A DNA stretch of 38,370 nt, from the NCBI GenBank assembly GCA_900542875.1, contig UQPH01000013.1, positions 1 through 38,370 of the forward strand. Direction: 5' to 3'. Position 1 is the first letter of the stretch. Every line of letters starts with the position of its first letter. A model generated the notes under the pieces. The model saw nothing but the letters and a program-made list of their open reading frames with translations, did no database searches and was not told the DNA's origin. The translations under genes were made by a program, and so were the position numbers. Source of the DNA: an uncultured Eubacterium sp. (GTDB taxonomy: Bacteria > Bacillota > Clostridia > Oscillospirales > Acutalibacteraceae). Positions 7,048 through 15,128 of the stretch are shown here, in pieces.

Positions 7048-7063
7048 ACGCCTCCCTTAAAAA
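7048..7063 (+). repeat. Third, partial copy of the intergenic repeat
   Basis: ACGCCTCCCTTAAAAAG matches the left arm and loop of the palindrome at 3631-3648, but the right arm is degraded (GTGCGGC). The rest of 7025-7189 holds only a possible promoter for the next gene. Confidence 0.5.
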
Positions 7064-7139
7064 GTGCGGCTTAATTTTTAGAAGAACGCAATTCGAGTCT
7101 GTTAACATAACATTAACAATATCAAATTAAAATTTCCTA

Positions 7140-7168
7140 TTGCAATATTGAACTCTATGTTGTAAAAT
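7140..7168 (+). promoter_or_regulatory. Possible promoter of the phosphoribosyltransferase gene
   Basis: TTGCAA (7140-7145), a 17-base spacer and TAAAAT (7163-7168) lie just before the gene. The implied leader is only about 15 bases but includes AAGGGG. Confidence 0.45.
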
Positions 7169-7189
7169 TAAAGAAAAAGGGGTTTTATT

Positions 7190-7831
7190 ATGTCACAGGT
7201 TTATACTCTCACATCACCGAGAAACGAGAATGTTTTTATTCATGTTATGCCGGGTCACTTTATTTCGGCTAACAATCATATTAACTATTATGTCGGAACA
7301 TCGGACATTAAGCACAATATCAAGGTTTCGTCCGATGCGGCAAAACTTATGGCAGAATATTATATTAAAAACAGCATTGATGTAGATACCGTGCTTTGCC
7401 TTTACGAAACTCAGGCACTCGGCGCATATCTTGCAGAGCAACTTGCAGAGCCCACCATGCTCTCTCCGAATCCCGACAGCACCGTTTATGTTGTCGGAAG
7501 CGAATATGACGCAGCTGGAAATCTCATCTTCCGTGATAATCTTCGCCGAATGATTTACGGCAAGAACGTACTTATTCTTATCTCTTGTATCACCTCCGGT
7601 CGAACCGTTGAGCGTGCTACCGAGAGCGTAAAGTATTACGGCGGAAAGGTTGCAGGCATTTCCTCGGCATTTTCAATGCAGAGCAAAATTAACGGCGTGC
7701 CGGTTGACACACTGTTTTCAACCTCCGATATTCCGGGATATATCTCATATCCCTCTCACGATTGTCCGCTGTGCCAAAAGGGAGTTGCGGTTGATGCAAT
7801 AAGCAACGGCTACGGATATTCAAAGATATAG
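7190..7831 (+). CDS. Phosphoribosyltransferase-like protein (orotate PRTase-related)
   Basis: The 213-residue protein has the layout of type I phosphoribosyltransferases, which move a base or related group onto or off PRPP. The PRPP loop is readable at about 127-142 (VLILISCITSGRTVERATE), but the usual acidic pair before the loop is replaced by Ser-Cys. Catalysis or substrate may therefore differ from true PyrE. A C-terminal DCPLCQKG (C192, C195) is a CxxC pair of the kind seen in orotate phosphoribosyltransferase-like proteins of Clostridia. AAGGGG precedes the ATG. It stands alone between the toxin-like locus and the Leu T-box, with no pyrimidine genes nearby, so the substrate cannot be stated. 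Confidence 0.65.
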   Translation: MSQVYTLTSPRNENVFIHVMPGHFISANNHINYYVGTSDIKHNIKVSSDAAKLMAEYYIKNSIDVDTVLCLYETQALGAYLAEQLAEPTMLSPNPDSTVYVVGSEYDAAGNLIFRDNLRRMIYGKNVLILISCITSGRTVERATESVKYYGGKVAGISSAFSMQSKINGVPVDTLFSTSDIPGYISYPSHDCPLCQKGVAVDAISNGYGYSKI

Positions 7832-7833
7832 TA

Positions 7834-7861
7834 TTGACAAATTATAATTTTTTGTTATAAT
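7834..7861 (+). promoter_or_regulatory. Promoter of the T-box leu operon
   Basis: TTGACA (7834-7839) and TATAAT (7856-7861) are separated by 16 bases, immediately before the T-box leader. Confidence 0.75.
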
Positions 7862-7869
7862 ATATTTAC

Positions 7870-8141
7870 TGAAAATTAAACAGTACCCTTAAAGACTGCG
7901 AAGCAGAAAAAGACCTTATGTCGGCGTCAGAGAGTCGGTGGACGGTGTGAACCGACGGAAGATATATGGTGTATAACTCCCTGCCGAGTCGCCGTACCGA
8001 ATAGAAATTAATAGGTGCGAGCCGTGTAACTGCGTTATCGGTTGAGACATTGATAGATGTCAAAGGGCGGCATTTGCTGCTGAAATAGGGTGGTACCGCG
8101 TATATTACGCCCCTATACTTAACAGGTGTAGGGGATTTTTT
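7870..8141 (+). promoter_or_regulatory. T-box riboswitch, leucine-specific
   Basis: This leader senses uncharged tRNA and controls leuAB. The T-box sequence AGGGTGGTACCGCG (8087-8100) is near-perfect. A terminator follows: 8110-8118 CCCCTATAC pairs with 8126-8134 GTGTAGGGG, then six T (8136-8141). A long stem I region lies upstream. The likely specifier is CTC at 7977-7979 (in ATAACTCC), a leucine codon that agrees with the downstream genes; this placement comes from the sequence pattern, not a computed fold. Uncharged tRNA-Leu would bind, stabilise the antiterminator and turn on leuA and leuB. Confidence 0.9.
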
Positions 8142-8175
8142 ATATCCTTTGCACACATTGAAAGGAGAACTTAAA

Positions 8176-9912
8176 ATGAACGAAGGTTACAAAAAGTATG
8201 TCGGCTTCAAGCCGATTGACATTCCGGACAGACAGTGGCCGAACAAGCAGATTACAAAGGCACCGATTTGGTGCAGCGTTGACCTCAGAGACGGCAATCA
8301 GGCACTCGTTGACCCGATGAATTTGGAGGAAAAACTCGAATTTTTTAAGACGATTATCGATGTCGGAATTAAGGAAATCGAGGTGGGTTTCCCGTCTGCG
8401 AGCGAGACGGAATACGAAATTTTGAGAACACTTATTGACGGCGGATATATCCCAGATGATGTTACGATTCAGGTTTTGGTGCAGGCGAGAGAGCACCTTA
8501 TCAAAAAGACCTTTGAGGCTATTGACGGTGCTAAAAATGTTATCGTGCATTTTTATAATTCAACCTCGACTCTTCAGAGAAAGGTTGTATTTAAGACCGA
8601 TATGGACGGCGTAATCGACATTGCCGTTAACGGCGCAAAGTTAATTTATGAGCTTACCGAGCAAGAGAAAAAGCGTAATCCCGATATGAATATTCGCTTT
8701 GAATATTCTCCCGAGTCATTCACAGGCACCGAGATGGACAACGCTGTTGAAATTTGTCGCAGAGTTATGGAGGAACTCCATATCACAAAGGAAAATCCGA
8801 TTATACTCAACCTGCCCTCAACCGTTGAAGGTTCTACTCCAAACGGCTATGCAGACCAGATAGAATATTTCTGCCGTCATTTGCCGAACAGAGAAAATGC
8901 GATTATTTCGCTTCATCCTCACAATGACAGAGGCACGGGCGTTGCCGCCGCAGAACTCGGACTTCTTGCAGGTGCAGACAGAATTGAGGGTACTCTTTTC
9001 GGAAACGGCGAGCGTACGGGCAATGTTGACTTGGTTACGCTTGCACTTAATATGTGGACTCAGGGCGTCGATCCGAAACTTGATTTCCATAACATTAACG
9101 ATATTAAAGAAGTTTACGAGCGTTGCACAAAGATGAGTGTTCCGCCTCGTCAGCCGTATGCAGGCGAACTTGTGTTTACCGCATTTTCGGGCTCACACCA
9201 GGACGCTATTAATAAGGGCAAGATTTATATGGACGAGAGCCGCTCCGACTTGTGGGAAGTACCGTATCTGCCTATCGACCCGGCAGATGTCGGCAGAGAA
9301 TACGAGCCGATTATTCGTATTAATTCTCAGTCGGGCAAGGGCGGCACGGCATTTATTCTTGCAAACAACTATGGCATTAAGATGCCTAAGGCTATGCATC
9401 CCGAATTCGGTGCAGTGGTTCAAAAAGCGTGCGACGAGAAGGGCAAGGAACTTACTGCCGATGAAATTTTTGACTTGTTCCAAAAGGAATATAGAAATGT
9501 AAACGGTCCTTACAGACTTGCAAACTATAAAATTACTGAGGAGAAAAACGAGGAAGAGTACCTTACAAAGGTTCATTTCAGCGGTACTCTTAAGTACAAG
9601 GATAATGAACCGGTAGTCATAGAGGGCGTTGGCAACGGTCCTGTTGCGGCATTCTGTGACGCTATGAACAAGACTCCGCTCAGGGAATATCAGTTTATTG
9701 ATTACGATGAGCATGCTATCTCTGTCGGCTCGGATTCAAAGGCTATCAGTTACATTCATCTTAAAACGCCGCAGGGCAAGGATATATTCGGTATCGGCGT
9801 AAGCCATAATATCGGCTACGCTTGTATGAAAGGTATCATCTGTGCTATTAACCGTGACCAAAAGGACACAATGCGTGACGATACAATGCCGGGCATATTT
9901 GATGTTTGCTAA
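8176..9912 (+). CDS. leuA: 2-isopropylmalate synthase
   Basis: This enzyme condenses acetyl-CoA with 2-oxoisovalerate, the first committed step of leucine synthesis. The start at 8176 follows AAAGGAG (8161-8167) and gives 578 residues, matching the longer class of LeuA seen in Actinobacteria and many Clostridia. Visible features are the N-terminal barrel motif WCSVDLRDGNQALVDPM (metal-binding Asp, catalytic Arg), STSTLQRKVVF, the metal-binding HPHNDRGTGVAAAELG, and GNGERTGNVDLVTLALN. A C-terminal LeuA regulatory domain (about residue 430 onward) ends in a GVGNGPVAAF-type segment, where leucine feedback acts in the family. It is controlled by the Leu T-box just upstream and leads into leuB. 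Confidence 0.96.
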   Translation: MNEGYKKYVGFKPIDIPDRQWPNKQITKAPIWCSVDLRDGNQALVDPMNLEEKLEFFKTIIDVGIKEIEVGFPSASETEYEILRTLIDGGYIPDDVTIQVLVQAREHLIKKTFEAIDGAKNVIVHFYNSTSTLQRKVVFKTDMDGVIDIAVNGAKLIYELTEQEKKRNPDMNIRFEYSPESFTGTEMDNAVEICRRVMEELHITKENPIILNLPSTVEGSTPNGYADQIEYFCRHLPNRENAIISLHPHNDRGTGVAAAELGLLAGADRIEGTLFGNGERTGNVDLVTLALNMWTQGVDPKLDFHNINDIKEVYERCTKMSVPPRQPYAGELVFTAFSGSHQDAINKGKIYMDESRSDLWEVPYLPIDPADVGREYEPIIRINSQSGKGGTAFILANNYGIKMPKAMHPEFGAVVQKACDEKGKELTADEIFDLFQKEYRNVNGPYRLANYKITEEKNEEEYLTKVHFSGTLKYKDNEPVVIEGVGNGPVAAFCDAMNKTPLREYQFIDYDEHAISVGSDSKAISYIHLKTPQGKDIFGIGVSHNIGYACMKGIICAINRDQKDTMRDDTMPGIFDVC

Positions 9913-9923
9913 TGGAGGAAAAA

Positions 9924-10994
9924 ATGAAGAATTATAAAATTACCGTATTAAAAGGTGACGGAATCGGACCCGAAATAGTTGACGAATGTATTAAGGTTTT
10001 GGACAAGGCGGGGGAGAAGTTCGGTTTCAAATTTGATTATAACTATCAACTCCTCGGCGGTTGTGCCATTGATGCAACGGGCGTTCCTTATCCCGAAGAA
10101 ACCGCAAAGGCTTGCAAGGCGAGCGACGCAGTGCTTCTCGGTGCAGTAGGCGGACCAAAGTGGGACAGTCAGCCGGGTAACAACAGACCCGAAAAGGGAC
10201 TTCTTGCAATTCGTGAGGATTTGGGCCTTTTTGCAAATCTTCGTCCGGCAAAGATTTTTGCTCCGCTTAAATCCGCTTCTCCGATTAAAGAGGAGATTAT
10301 CGGTGACGGCTTGGATATTCTTATCGTTCGTGAACTTACAGGCGGTATATATTTCGGCGATCGTGGAACATATGAGGAAAACGGAGTTGTCGGCGCATAC
10401 GATACAGAGAGATATACATATCCCGAGATTAAGCGTATTGTTAAAGCAGGATTTGAATATGCTATGAAAAGGGAAAAGAGACTTACTTGCGTTGATAAGG
10501 CTAATGTGCTCGACTCATCAAGACTTTGGAGAAAGATTATGGAGGAGACGGCAAAGGATTATCCCGAGGTTGAGGTTTCTTATATGTATGTTGATAACTG
10601 TGCTATGCAACTTGTGCGTAATCCTAATCAGTTTGACACTATCGTTACATCAAATATTTTCGGCGATATTCTCTCCGACGAGGCTTCTATGATAAGCGGT
10701 TCAATCGGTATGCTTGCTTCCGCTTCTCTCGCAGAGGGAACGTTCGGACTCTATGAGCCTATTCACGGCTCCGCTCCGGATATCGCAGGTCAGGGCAAGG
10801 CTAATCCGCTTGCAACTATTCTTTCGGGTGCAATGATGCTCCGCTATACTTTTGGCGAAAGCGAGGCGGCAGACGCCATAGAAAAGGCTGTTGATGTCGC
10901 TCTTACTAAGGTGAGAACTCCCGATATTTACGAGGACGGCTTTGAGGCTGTAAATACTCAGCAGATGGGCGATACGGTAGCGTCTCTGCTGTAA
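9924..10994 (+). CDS. leuB: 3-isopropylmalate dehydrogenase
   Basis: This enzyme oxidatively decarboxylates 3-isopropylmalate with NAD in leucine synthesis. The start MKNYKITVLKGDGIGPEI at 9924 follows TGGAGGA, 11 bases after the leuA stop; an ATG at 9912 overlapping that stop is less likely. The 356-residue length is typical. Motifs include GDGIGPEI, GAVGGPKWD, VRELTGGIYFGDRG, the catalytic Lys region DKANVLDSSRLWR, SNIFGDILSDEAS and HGSAPDIAGQGKANPLA. leuC and leuD, which normally sit between or beside these genes, are absent here and must be elsewhere. It ends at a terminator shared with sdaAA. Confidence 0.96.
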   Translation: MKNYKITVLKGDGIGPEIVDECIKVLDKAGEKFGFKFDYNYQLLGGCAIDATGVPYPEETAKACKASDAVLLGAVGGPKWDSQPGNNRPEKGLLAIREDLGLFANLRPAKIFAPLKSASPIKEEIIGDGLDILIVRELTGGIYFGDRGTYEENGVVGAYDTERYTYPEIKRIVKAGFEYAMKREKRLTCVDKANVLDSSRLWRKIMEETAKDYPEVEVSYMYVDNCAMQLVRNPNQFDTIVTSNIFGDILSDEASMISGSIGMLASASLAEGTFGLYEPIHGSAPDIAGQGKANPLATILSGAMMLRYTFGESEAADAIEKAVDVALTKVRTPDIYEDGFEAVNTQQMGDTVASLL

Positions 10995-11011
10995 AATAAA
11001 CTAAATAACAT

Positions 11012-11053
11012 AAAAAACTCACTCTTTCTGCTTATTGGATTGAGTGAGTTTTT
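11012..11053. terminator. Bidirectional terminator between leuB and sdaAA
   Basis: AAAAACTCACTC (11013-11024) pairs perfectly with GAGTGAGTTTTT (11042-11053), giving a 12-pair stem with T tails on both strands. The two convergent genes both end here. Confidence 0.9.
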
Positions 11054-11063
11054 GTTATGCGTG

Positions 11064-11939
11064 TTAATTTTTTCTTAGTTTCTTTTCAATTCGTATTGCG
11101 GTCGGAGTTATCGCAAGCCCTGCCTGCGAGGTTTCTCTCAGGCATGTTGGTATTGAGCAGCCTATCGAGTACATAGAGTCGATTACCTCGTCAATCGGTA
11201 TTACGCTTTTTATCCCCGACAGTGCCATTTGCGCTGCGACTGCGGCATTCGTTGCTCCTGCCGCATTTCGCTTTATGCATGGTACTTCTACCAGTCCTGC
11301 AACCGGGTCGCATACAAGTCCCAGCATATTCTTCAGCGCAAGAGCGGCGGCGTTTGCTATGCAGTCGTTGCTGCCGCCCTCAAGATATGCGAGTGCTCCT
11401 GATGCCATAGCCGATGCTGTGCCTATTTCTGCCTGGCATCCGCCCTGAGCACCGCTGATAGATGCGTTTTGCGCTATGACATTTCCGATTCCCGAGGCGG
11501 TGAATAATGCTTTAATCAGTTTGTCCTCGTCAGTACCGAATATATTTTCGTACGCTATAAGTACACCCGGGATAATACCGCAACTTCCTGCCGTAGGTGC
11601 GGCAACTATTCTCTTCATACACGCATTACTTTCCGCTGTCTTTACAGCATACTCAACTGCACTCGATAAAAAATCGCCGAGGAGATTTTTATCGTGTTTT
11701 TCGTTGTATTTTTTCAGCAATTCGCCTGCACCGCCTGTCATTTTGCCCGAGGATACTGCGTCTTTGTCATATTCGGTGACCGTTTGTTTCATAACCGAAT
11801 ACATTTTTTTCATATCCTTAAAGGTTTCTTTTTTTGACAAAAGCGTTTCACTGACCTGCTCGTCTAATACGACCTGCCAAATTTCGCATTTTTCCTTTTT
11901 GCATATATTCAAAATTTCTTTTACAGAATTGTACGGCAT
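11064..11939 (-). CDS. sdaAA: L-serine dehydratase, iron-sulfur-dependent, alpha subunit
   Basis: This is the catalytic subunit of the oxygen-sensitive [4Fe-4S] enzyme that deaminates serine to pyruvate and ammonia. The 291-residue length fits the two-subunit Gram-positive type. Conserved segments include GKMTGGAG, AAPTAGSCGIIPG, the Gly-rich GAQGGCQAEIGTASAMASGA, CDPVAGLVEVPCIKRN and a C-terminal GCSIPTCLRETSQAGLA; several of these cysteines should hold the cluster. A GAAGGAA ribosome site precedes the ATG, 12 bases after the sdaAB stop. The enzyme fits amino-acid fermentation in an anaerobe. Confidence 0.96.
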   Translation of the reverse strand: MPYNSVKEILNICKKEKCEIWQVVLDEQVSETLLSKKETFKDMKKMYSVMKQTVTEYDKDAVSSGKMTGGAGELLKKYNEKHDKNLLGDFLSSAVEYAVKTAESNACMKRIVAAPTAGSCGIIPGVLIAYENIFGTDEDKLIKALFTASGIGNVIAQNASISGAQGGCQAEIGTASAMASGALAYLEGGSNDCIANAAALALKNMLGLVCDPVAGLVEVPCIKRNAAGATNAAVAAQMALSGIKSVIPIDEVIDSMYSIGCSIPTCLRETSQAGLAITPTAIRIEKKLRKN

Positions 11940-11951
11940 ATTTATTCCTTC

Positions 11952-12608
11952 TTATTTTCCGAGATATGACACCTTCATTATTCCGTCTAAATCTCTGATG
12001 TCATTTAATGTCTTGTTCTCTATTTCTTGATCGCATTCCGCTATGAGTACGGAATTTTTGCCTCTCGACGCTCTGTATAGATGCATCTGTGCTATGTTGA
12101 TTTTCGCCTCAAACAGTACTTTTGATACTTTTGCAACCATTCCCGGAACATCCATATTGCTTGCAATCAGGGTAGGGTAGTCTCCTGAAATATTTGCAGG
12201 CAGTCCGTCAATTTGCGCTATGTTTATGATTGAGCCGCCGAGAGATTCTCCGATTACTTCCAGTTCCTTGCCGCTTTCGCCTGTAAGTTTCAGCAGTACG
12301 GAGTTCGGGTGTGCCTCTTTCAGTTTTGCTTCGCCTATTGTAAATTTAAGTCCCTGAGTCTTTGCGATTTCAAACGAATCGGGTATTCTCGCATCGTCAG
12401 GTGTCATTCCGAGCAGTCCCGCAACTATTGCCTGCGGAGTTCCGTGTCCTTTTCCCGTGAGCAAAAATGAGCCGTAAAGCTCAATGTCCGCAGTCACTAT
12501 TTTTTCGCCCATCAGTTTGCGGCAGACATAGCCTATTCTTACTGCTCCTGCGGTGTGCGAACTCGAGGGTCCGACCATAACGGGTCCGAGTATTTCAAAT
12601 ATATTCAT
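11952..12608 (-). CDS. sdaAB: L-serine dehydratase, iron-sulfur-dependent, beta subunit
   Basis: This 218-residue subunit pairs with SdaAA. The start MNIFEILGPVMVGPSSSHTAG at 12608 is chosen because GGGAGAA lies just upstream and the motif matches family N-termini; an upstream extension of 23 residues crosses the leader hairpin. The SSSHTAGAVRIG and ELYGSFLLTGKGHGT segments are typical. Residues about 147-218 form an ACT domain (DVPGMVAKVSKVL, INIAQMHLYR), probably for amino-acid binding. It is first in the sda operon with its own promoter. Confidence 0.94.
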   Translation of the reverse strand: MNIFEILGPVMVGPSSSHTAGAVRIGYVCRKLMGEKIVTADIELYGSFLLTGKGHGTPQAIVAGLLGMTPDDARIPDSFEIAKTQGLKFTIGEAKLKEAHPNSVLLKLTGESGKELEVIGESLGGSIINIAQIDGLPANISGDYPTLIASNMDVPGMVAKVSKVLFEAKINIAQMHLYRASRGKNSVLIAECDQEIENKTLNDIRDLDGIMKVSYLGK

Positions 12609-12629
12609 ATGATTTCTCCCGACAAATAT

Positions 12630-12661
12630 AAAGGCGGCGGTACGAAAGCACCGTCGCTCTT
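12630..12661 (-). promoter_or_regulatory. GC-rich hairpin in the sdaAB leader
   Basis: GCGGCGGT (12634-12641) pairs with ACCGTCGC (12650-12657) with one wobble, and AAAG/CTTT extends the stem. On the minus strand it lies between the sda promoter and the ribosome site and is followed by CTTTATATTT. It could be an attenuator, or the end of the tadA transcript. Confidence 0.4.
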
Positions 12662-12665
12662 TATT

Positions 12666-12694
12666 ATCATAATACATATTCGGTCAATTTTCAA
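12666..12694 (-). promoter_or_regulatory. Promoter of sdaAB-sdaAA
   Basis: On the minus strand TTGAAA (12694-12689), a 17-base spacer and TATGAT (12671-12666) lie in the 89-base gap after tadA. Confidence 0.6.
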
Positions 12695-12697
12695 TAC

Positions 12698-13159
12698 CTA
12701 TTTGTCAGACTTCTTCTTTTCTCTGAGTCCCTTGAAAAAATCGGAGAGCATCTCTCTTGCCTCATCTTGCATAACACCCGAAACTATCTCGGGTTTATGG
12801 TTATAAGGGAGAGAATTAAAGTCAACCACTGAGCCGAAACTGCCCGCTTTTAGGTCGCTTGCTCCGTAATAAACGGTTTTAATCCTTGAATTGATTATCG
12901 CACCGGCACACATGGGACACGGCTCAAGCGTTACATACATATCGCACTCCCACAGCCTCCAGCCGCCGAGTGTTTTGCAGGCATTGTCTATCGCTTCTAT
13001 CTCTGCGTGATAAAGCGCATTCTTGCCGTATTCCCGTCTGTTTCGCCCGGTGCCGACAATTTCGTCGCCTTTCACTATTATCGCACCTACGGGAACTTCT
13101 CCCTCTGCGGCGCTAATCTTTGCGAGTTCGAGCGCTTTTTGCATAAACTGAATTTGCAT
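12698..13159 (-). CDS. tadA: tRNA-specific adenosine deaminase
   Basis: This enzyme converts A34 to inosine in tRNA-Arg(ACG). The 153-residue protein has the zinc deaminase signature: H51-A-E53 (HAEIEAI) and PCPMC with C81 and C84. EVPVGAIIV and the ASDLKAGSFGSV segment are typical of TadA. The ATG lies one base after the stop of the upstream CPBP gene, with AAAGGTG inside that gene's end, so translation is likely coupled. The C-terminus ends in a Lys-rich tail. Confidence 0.95.
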   Translation of the reverse strand: MQIQFMQKALELAKISAAEGEVPVGAIIVKGDEIVGTGRNRREYGKNALYHAEIEAIDNACKTLGGWRLWECDMYVTLEPCPMCAGAIINSRIKTVYYGASDLKAGSFGSVVDFNSLPYNHKPEIVSGVMQDEAREMLSDFFKGLREKKKSDK

Positions 13160-13160
13160 A

Positions 13161-14210
13161 TCACACCTTTGTTACATACTGCGAGGTGAGATAAAGCAGT
13201 ATTGCAAACGGCAGAGCCAGACCGGGAAGTACGCAAAGTACCTTTGTTCCAAAACTGTTGTCATACGGATTTTTAGGCTTTTTTTCGAATTTGAAAGATT
13301 TGGTTGCGGCGAGATAGATAAGCCCCGCAATTCCCAAAACACCCCAAATGTAGAATAAAATGCCTGTAACGGTTTCTCCCGCTTTCTCATTTGCGGCAAA
13401 TTCTATTATCGTCTTTAGCACGGACATTCCGTTGTTTAATCCGTGAATGAGCATCGGGATAAATATGTTGTTTGTTTTAATAGTGATATATGCCAGCATA
13501 ATGCCGAGCGTAAAAGCAAAAACAAACTGTATAACATTTCCGTGCATTAAGCCGAAAATTATGCTGACAACGAATACTGCAAAGCCGTTTCCGTATTTTT
13601 TGAGCACGCCGAGCGTACAGCATCTGAGCGAAAATTCCTCGATAATCGCAGGGATAATCGCAGTGGAAATCACTATCATAACGCAGGTGATAATGTCCTG
13701 CGGACCGTCATATTCGCTCTGGCTCAGTTTATAGCCGAACAGATTTTTTGATATATTCATTATGGCACTTGTCATTATGTTTGCCAAGAGACAAAATGCC
13801 ATACCGAGCGAAACCCAAGCCGCCGCTTTCAGTCCCGAAACCTTTTTGGTCGGAACAAGCGGAGCTACAAAGTTTTTCTTCAAAATTACCGCAAGCAGTG
13901 AAAACGGAACCAGCATGGAAAATAAATGCACAGCCACAACATTAAAGGCATATTGCATAAGCGGCGAGGATTCGTATGCGTCTTTGAGTCCGAGCATACT
14001 CAGCATTCCGACCGATACCGTTTGCAAAAGCAGGTATACAATCAGCGTTGTTCCCAGCGCAATTCCTACCAAAAGCAGTTCCCTTTTTTGCTTTTTTCTC
14101 TCGCTTAAAACCTTTGCACGGTATATCATATACTGCTGTTGTTCGTATGCGTACTGATAATACTGCGGCGGCATTTGAGAGTTGAAATTATTTTGGTTGT
14201 TATTGTTCAT
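13161..14210 (-). CDS. CPBP family intramembrane metalloprotease
   Basis: This 349-residue multi-pass membrane protein belongs to the CAAX protease/bacteriocin-processing family. The three signature motifs are present: EEFSLR (E191, E192, R196), FGLMH (H223) and HGLNN (H256). The N-terminal 40 residues are Asn/Gln/Tyr-rich and cytosolic-looking, followed by about eight hydrophobic segments. The substrate is unknown; relatives act in self-immunity, signalling or prenyl-protein processing. The gene lies between galU and tadA in a minus-strand operon. Only a weak AAAGGA precedes the start. Confidence 0.88.
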   Translation of the reverse strand: MNNNNQNNFNSQMPPQYYQYAYEQQQYMIYRAKVLSERKKQKRELLLVGIALGTTLIVYLLLQTVSVGMLSMLGLKDAYESSPLMQYAFNVVAVHLFSMLVPFSLLAVILKKNFVAPLVPTKKVSGLKAAAWVSLGMAFCLLANIMTSAIMNISKNLFGYKLSQSEYDGPQDIITCVMIVISTAIIPAIIEEFSLRCCTLGVLKKYGNGFAVFVVSIIFGLMHGNVIQFVFAFTLGIMLAYITIKTNNIFIPMLIHGLNNGMSVLKTIIEFAANEKAGETVTGILFYIWGVLGIAGLIYLAATKSFKFEKKPKNPYDNSFGTKVLCVLPGLALPFAILLYLTSQYVTKV

Positions 14211-14234
14211 TTAATAAGGTGTCCTTTGTAGAAT

Positions 14235-15110
14235 TTAGAGCGTTTTCGCTATTTCTTTTATGTAAGATTTAAGTTGCTCTTTAACTTCGGGATGATTCAG
14301 ACCTACTTCTATGTTAGCCTGAAGTATTCCGAACTTGTTACCCATATCGTATCTTGTTCCGTCATAGTCTACTGCGATGACGCCGTCTCTTTTCGCTATG
14401 GCTTTCATAGCATCGGTAAGTTGCAATTCTCCGCCCGCACCCTTTGGCGTGTTTTCCAAAATGTCAAAGATGTCAGGGGTCAGGATAACTCTGCCGAGAA
14501 TGGAAAAGTTTGATAAAATTTCCTCTTTTTTCGGCTTTTCAATCATATCGTTGCATATATAATTGTTGCCCTCAAGGTGTTCTACTGCAAGCGAGCAGTA
14601 TTTCATTACATTTTCCGTCGGCACTTCTTTGACGCCGACAGCACATTTTGAGTATTTGTTGTAAGCGTCGATAAGCTGTTTCGTAACGGGATTTTCGCTG
14701 ATGATTACATCGTCGCCGTACAGCACGGCAAACGGCTCGTCGCCTACAAATGACTTGGCACATAATACGGCATGACCGAGTCCGCCGGTCTCTTTTTGCC
14801 TGAGAAAATATATGTTTCCGAATTTTGAGCATTGCTTAACGGAGTCCAAAATATCTTTTTTGTCCGCCTTGCCCTCAAGTTTTGTCTCCAGTTCAAAAGC
14901 ATGGTCGAAGTGGTCCTCAATCGCCCCTTTTCCTCTGTTTGTGATGATGAGCACTTCCTCTATTCCGCTGTTGAATGCCTCCTCAACAATATACTGAATA
15001 GCCGGCTTGTCAACTATGTTGAGCATTTCCTTAGGTACTGCCTTTGATGCGGGCAATACTCTTGTGCCCAGTCCTGCTGCCGGAATTATCGCTTTTCTTA
15101 TTTTTTTCAT
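14235..15110 (-). CDS. galU: UTP--glucose-1-phosphate uridylyltransferase
   Basis: This enzyme makes UDP-glucose for glycolipid, polysaccharide and galactose metabolism. The 291-residue protein has the nucleotidyltransferase signature PAAGLGTRVLPASKAVPKEML (about 9-29), a GLGHAV segment, LYGDDVI, and EKPKKEEI preceding the ILGRVILTPDIF strand. GGGAGAA lies 5 bases before the ATG. It follows the DUF2628 gene by 18 bases. UDP-glucose supply may link it to the polysaccharide module at 18345-20816 and the galactosidase at the window end. Confidence 0.96.
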   Translation of the reverse strand: MKKIRKAIIPAAGLGTRVLPASKAVPKEMLNIVDKPAIQYIVEEAFNSGIEEVLIITNRGKGAIEDHFDHAFELETKLEGKADKKDILDSVKQCSKFGNIYFLRQKETGGLGHAVLCAKSFVGDEPFAVLYGDDVIISENPVTKQLIDAYNKYSKCAVGVKEVPTENVMKYCSLAVEHLEGNNYICNDMIEKPKKEEILSNFSILGRVILTPDIFDILENTPKGAGGELQLTDAMKAIAKRDGVIAVDYDGTRYDMGNKFGILQANIEVGLNHPEVKEQLKSYIKEIAKTL

Positions 15111-15128
15111 ATTGTTTCTCCCGATAAT

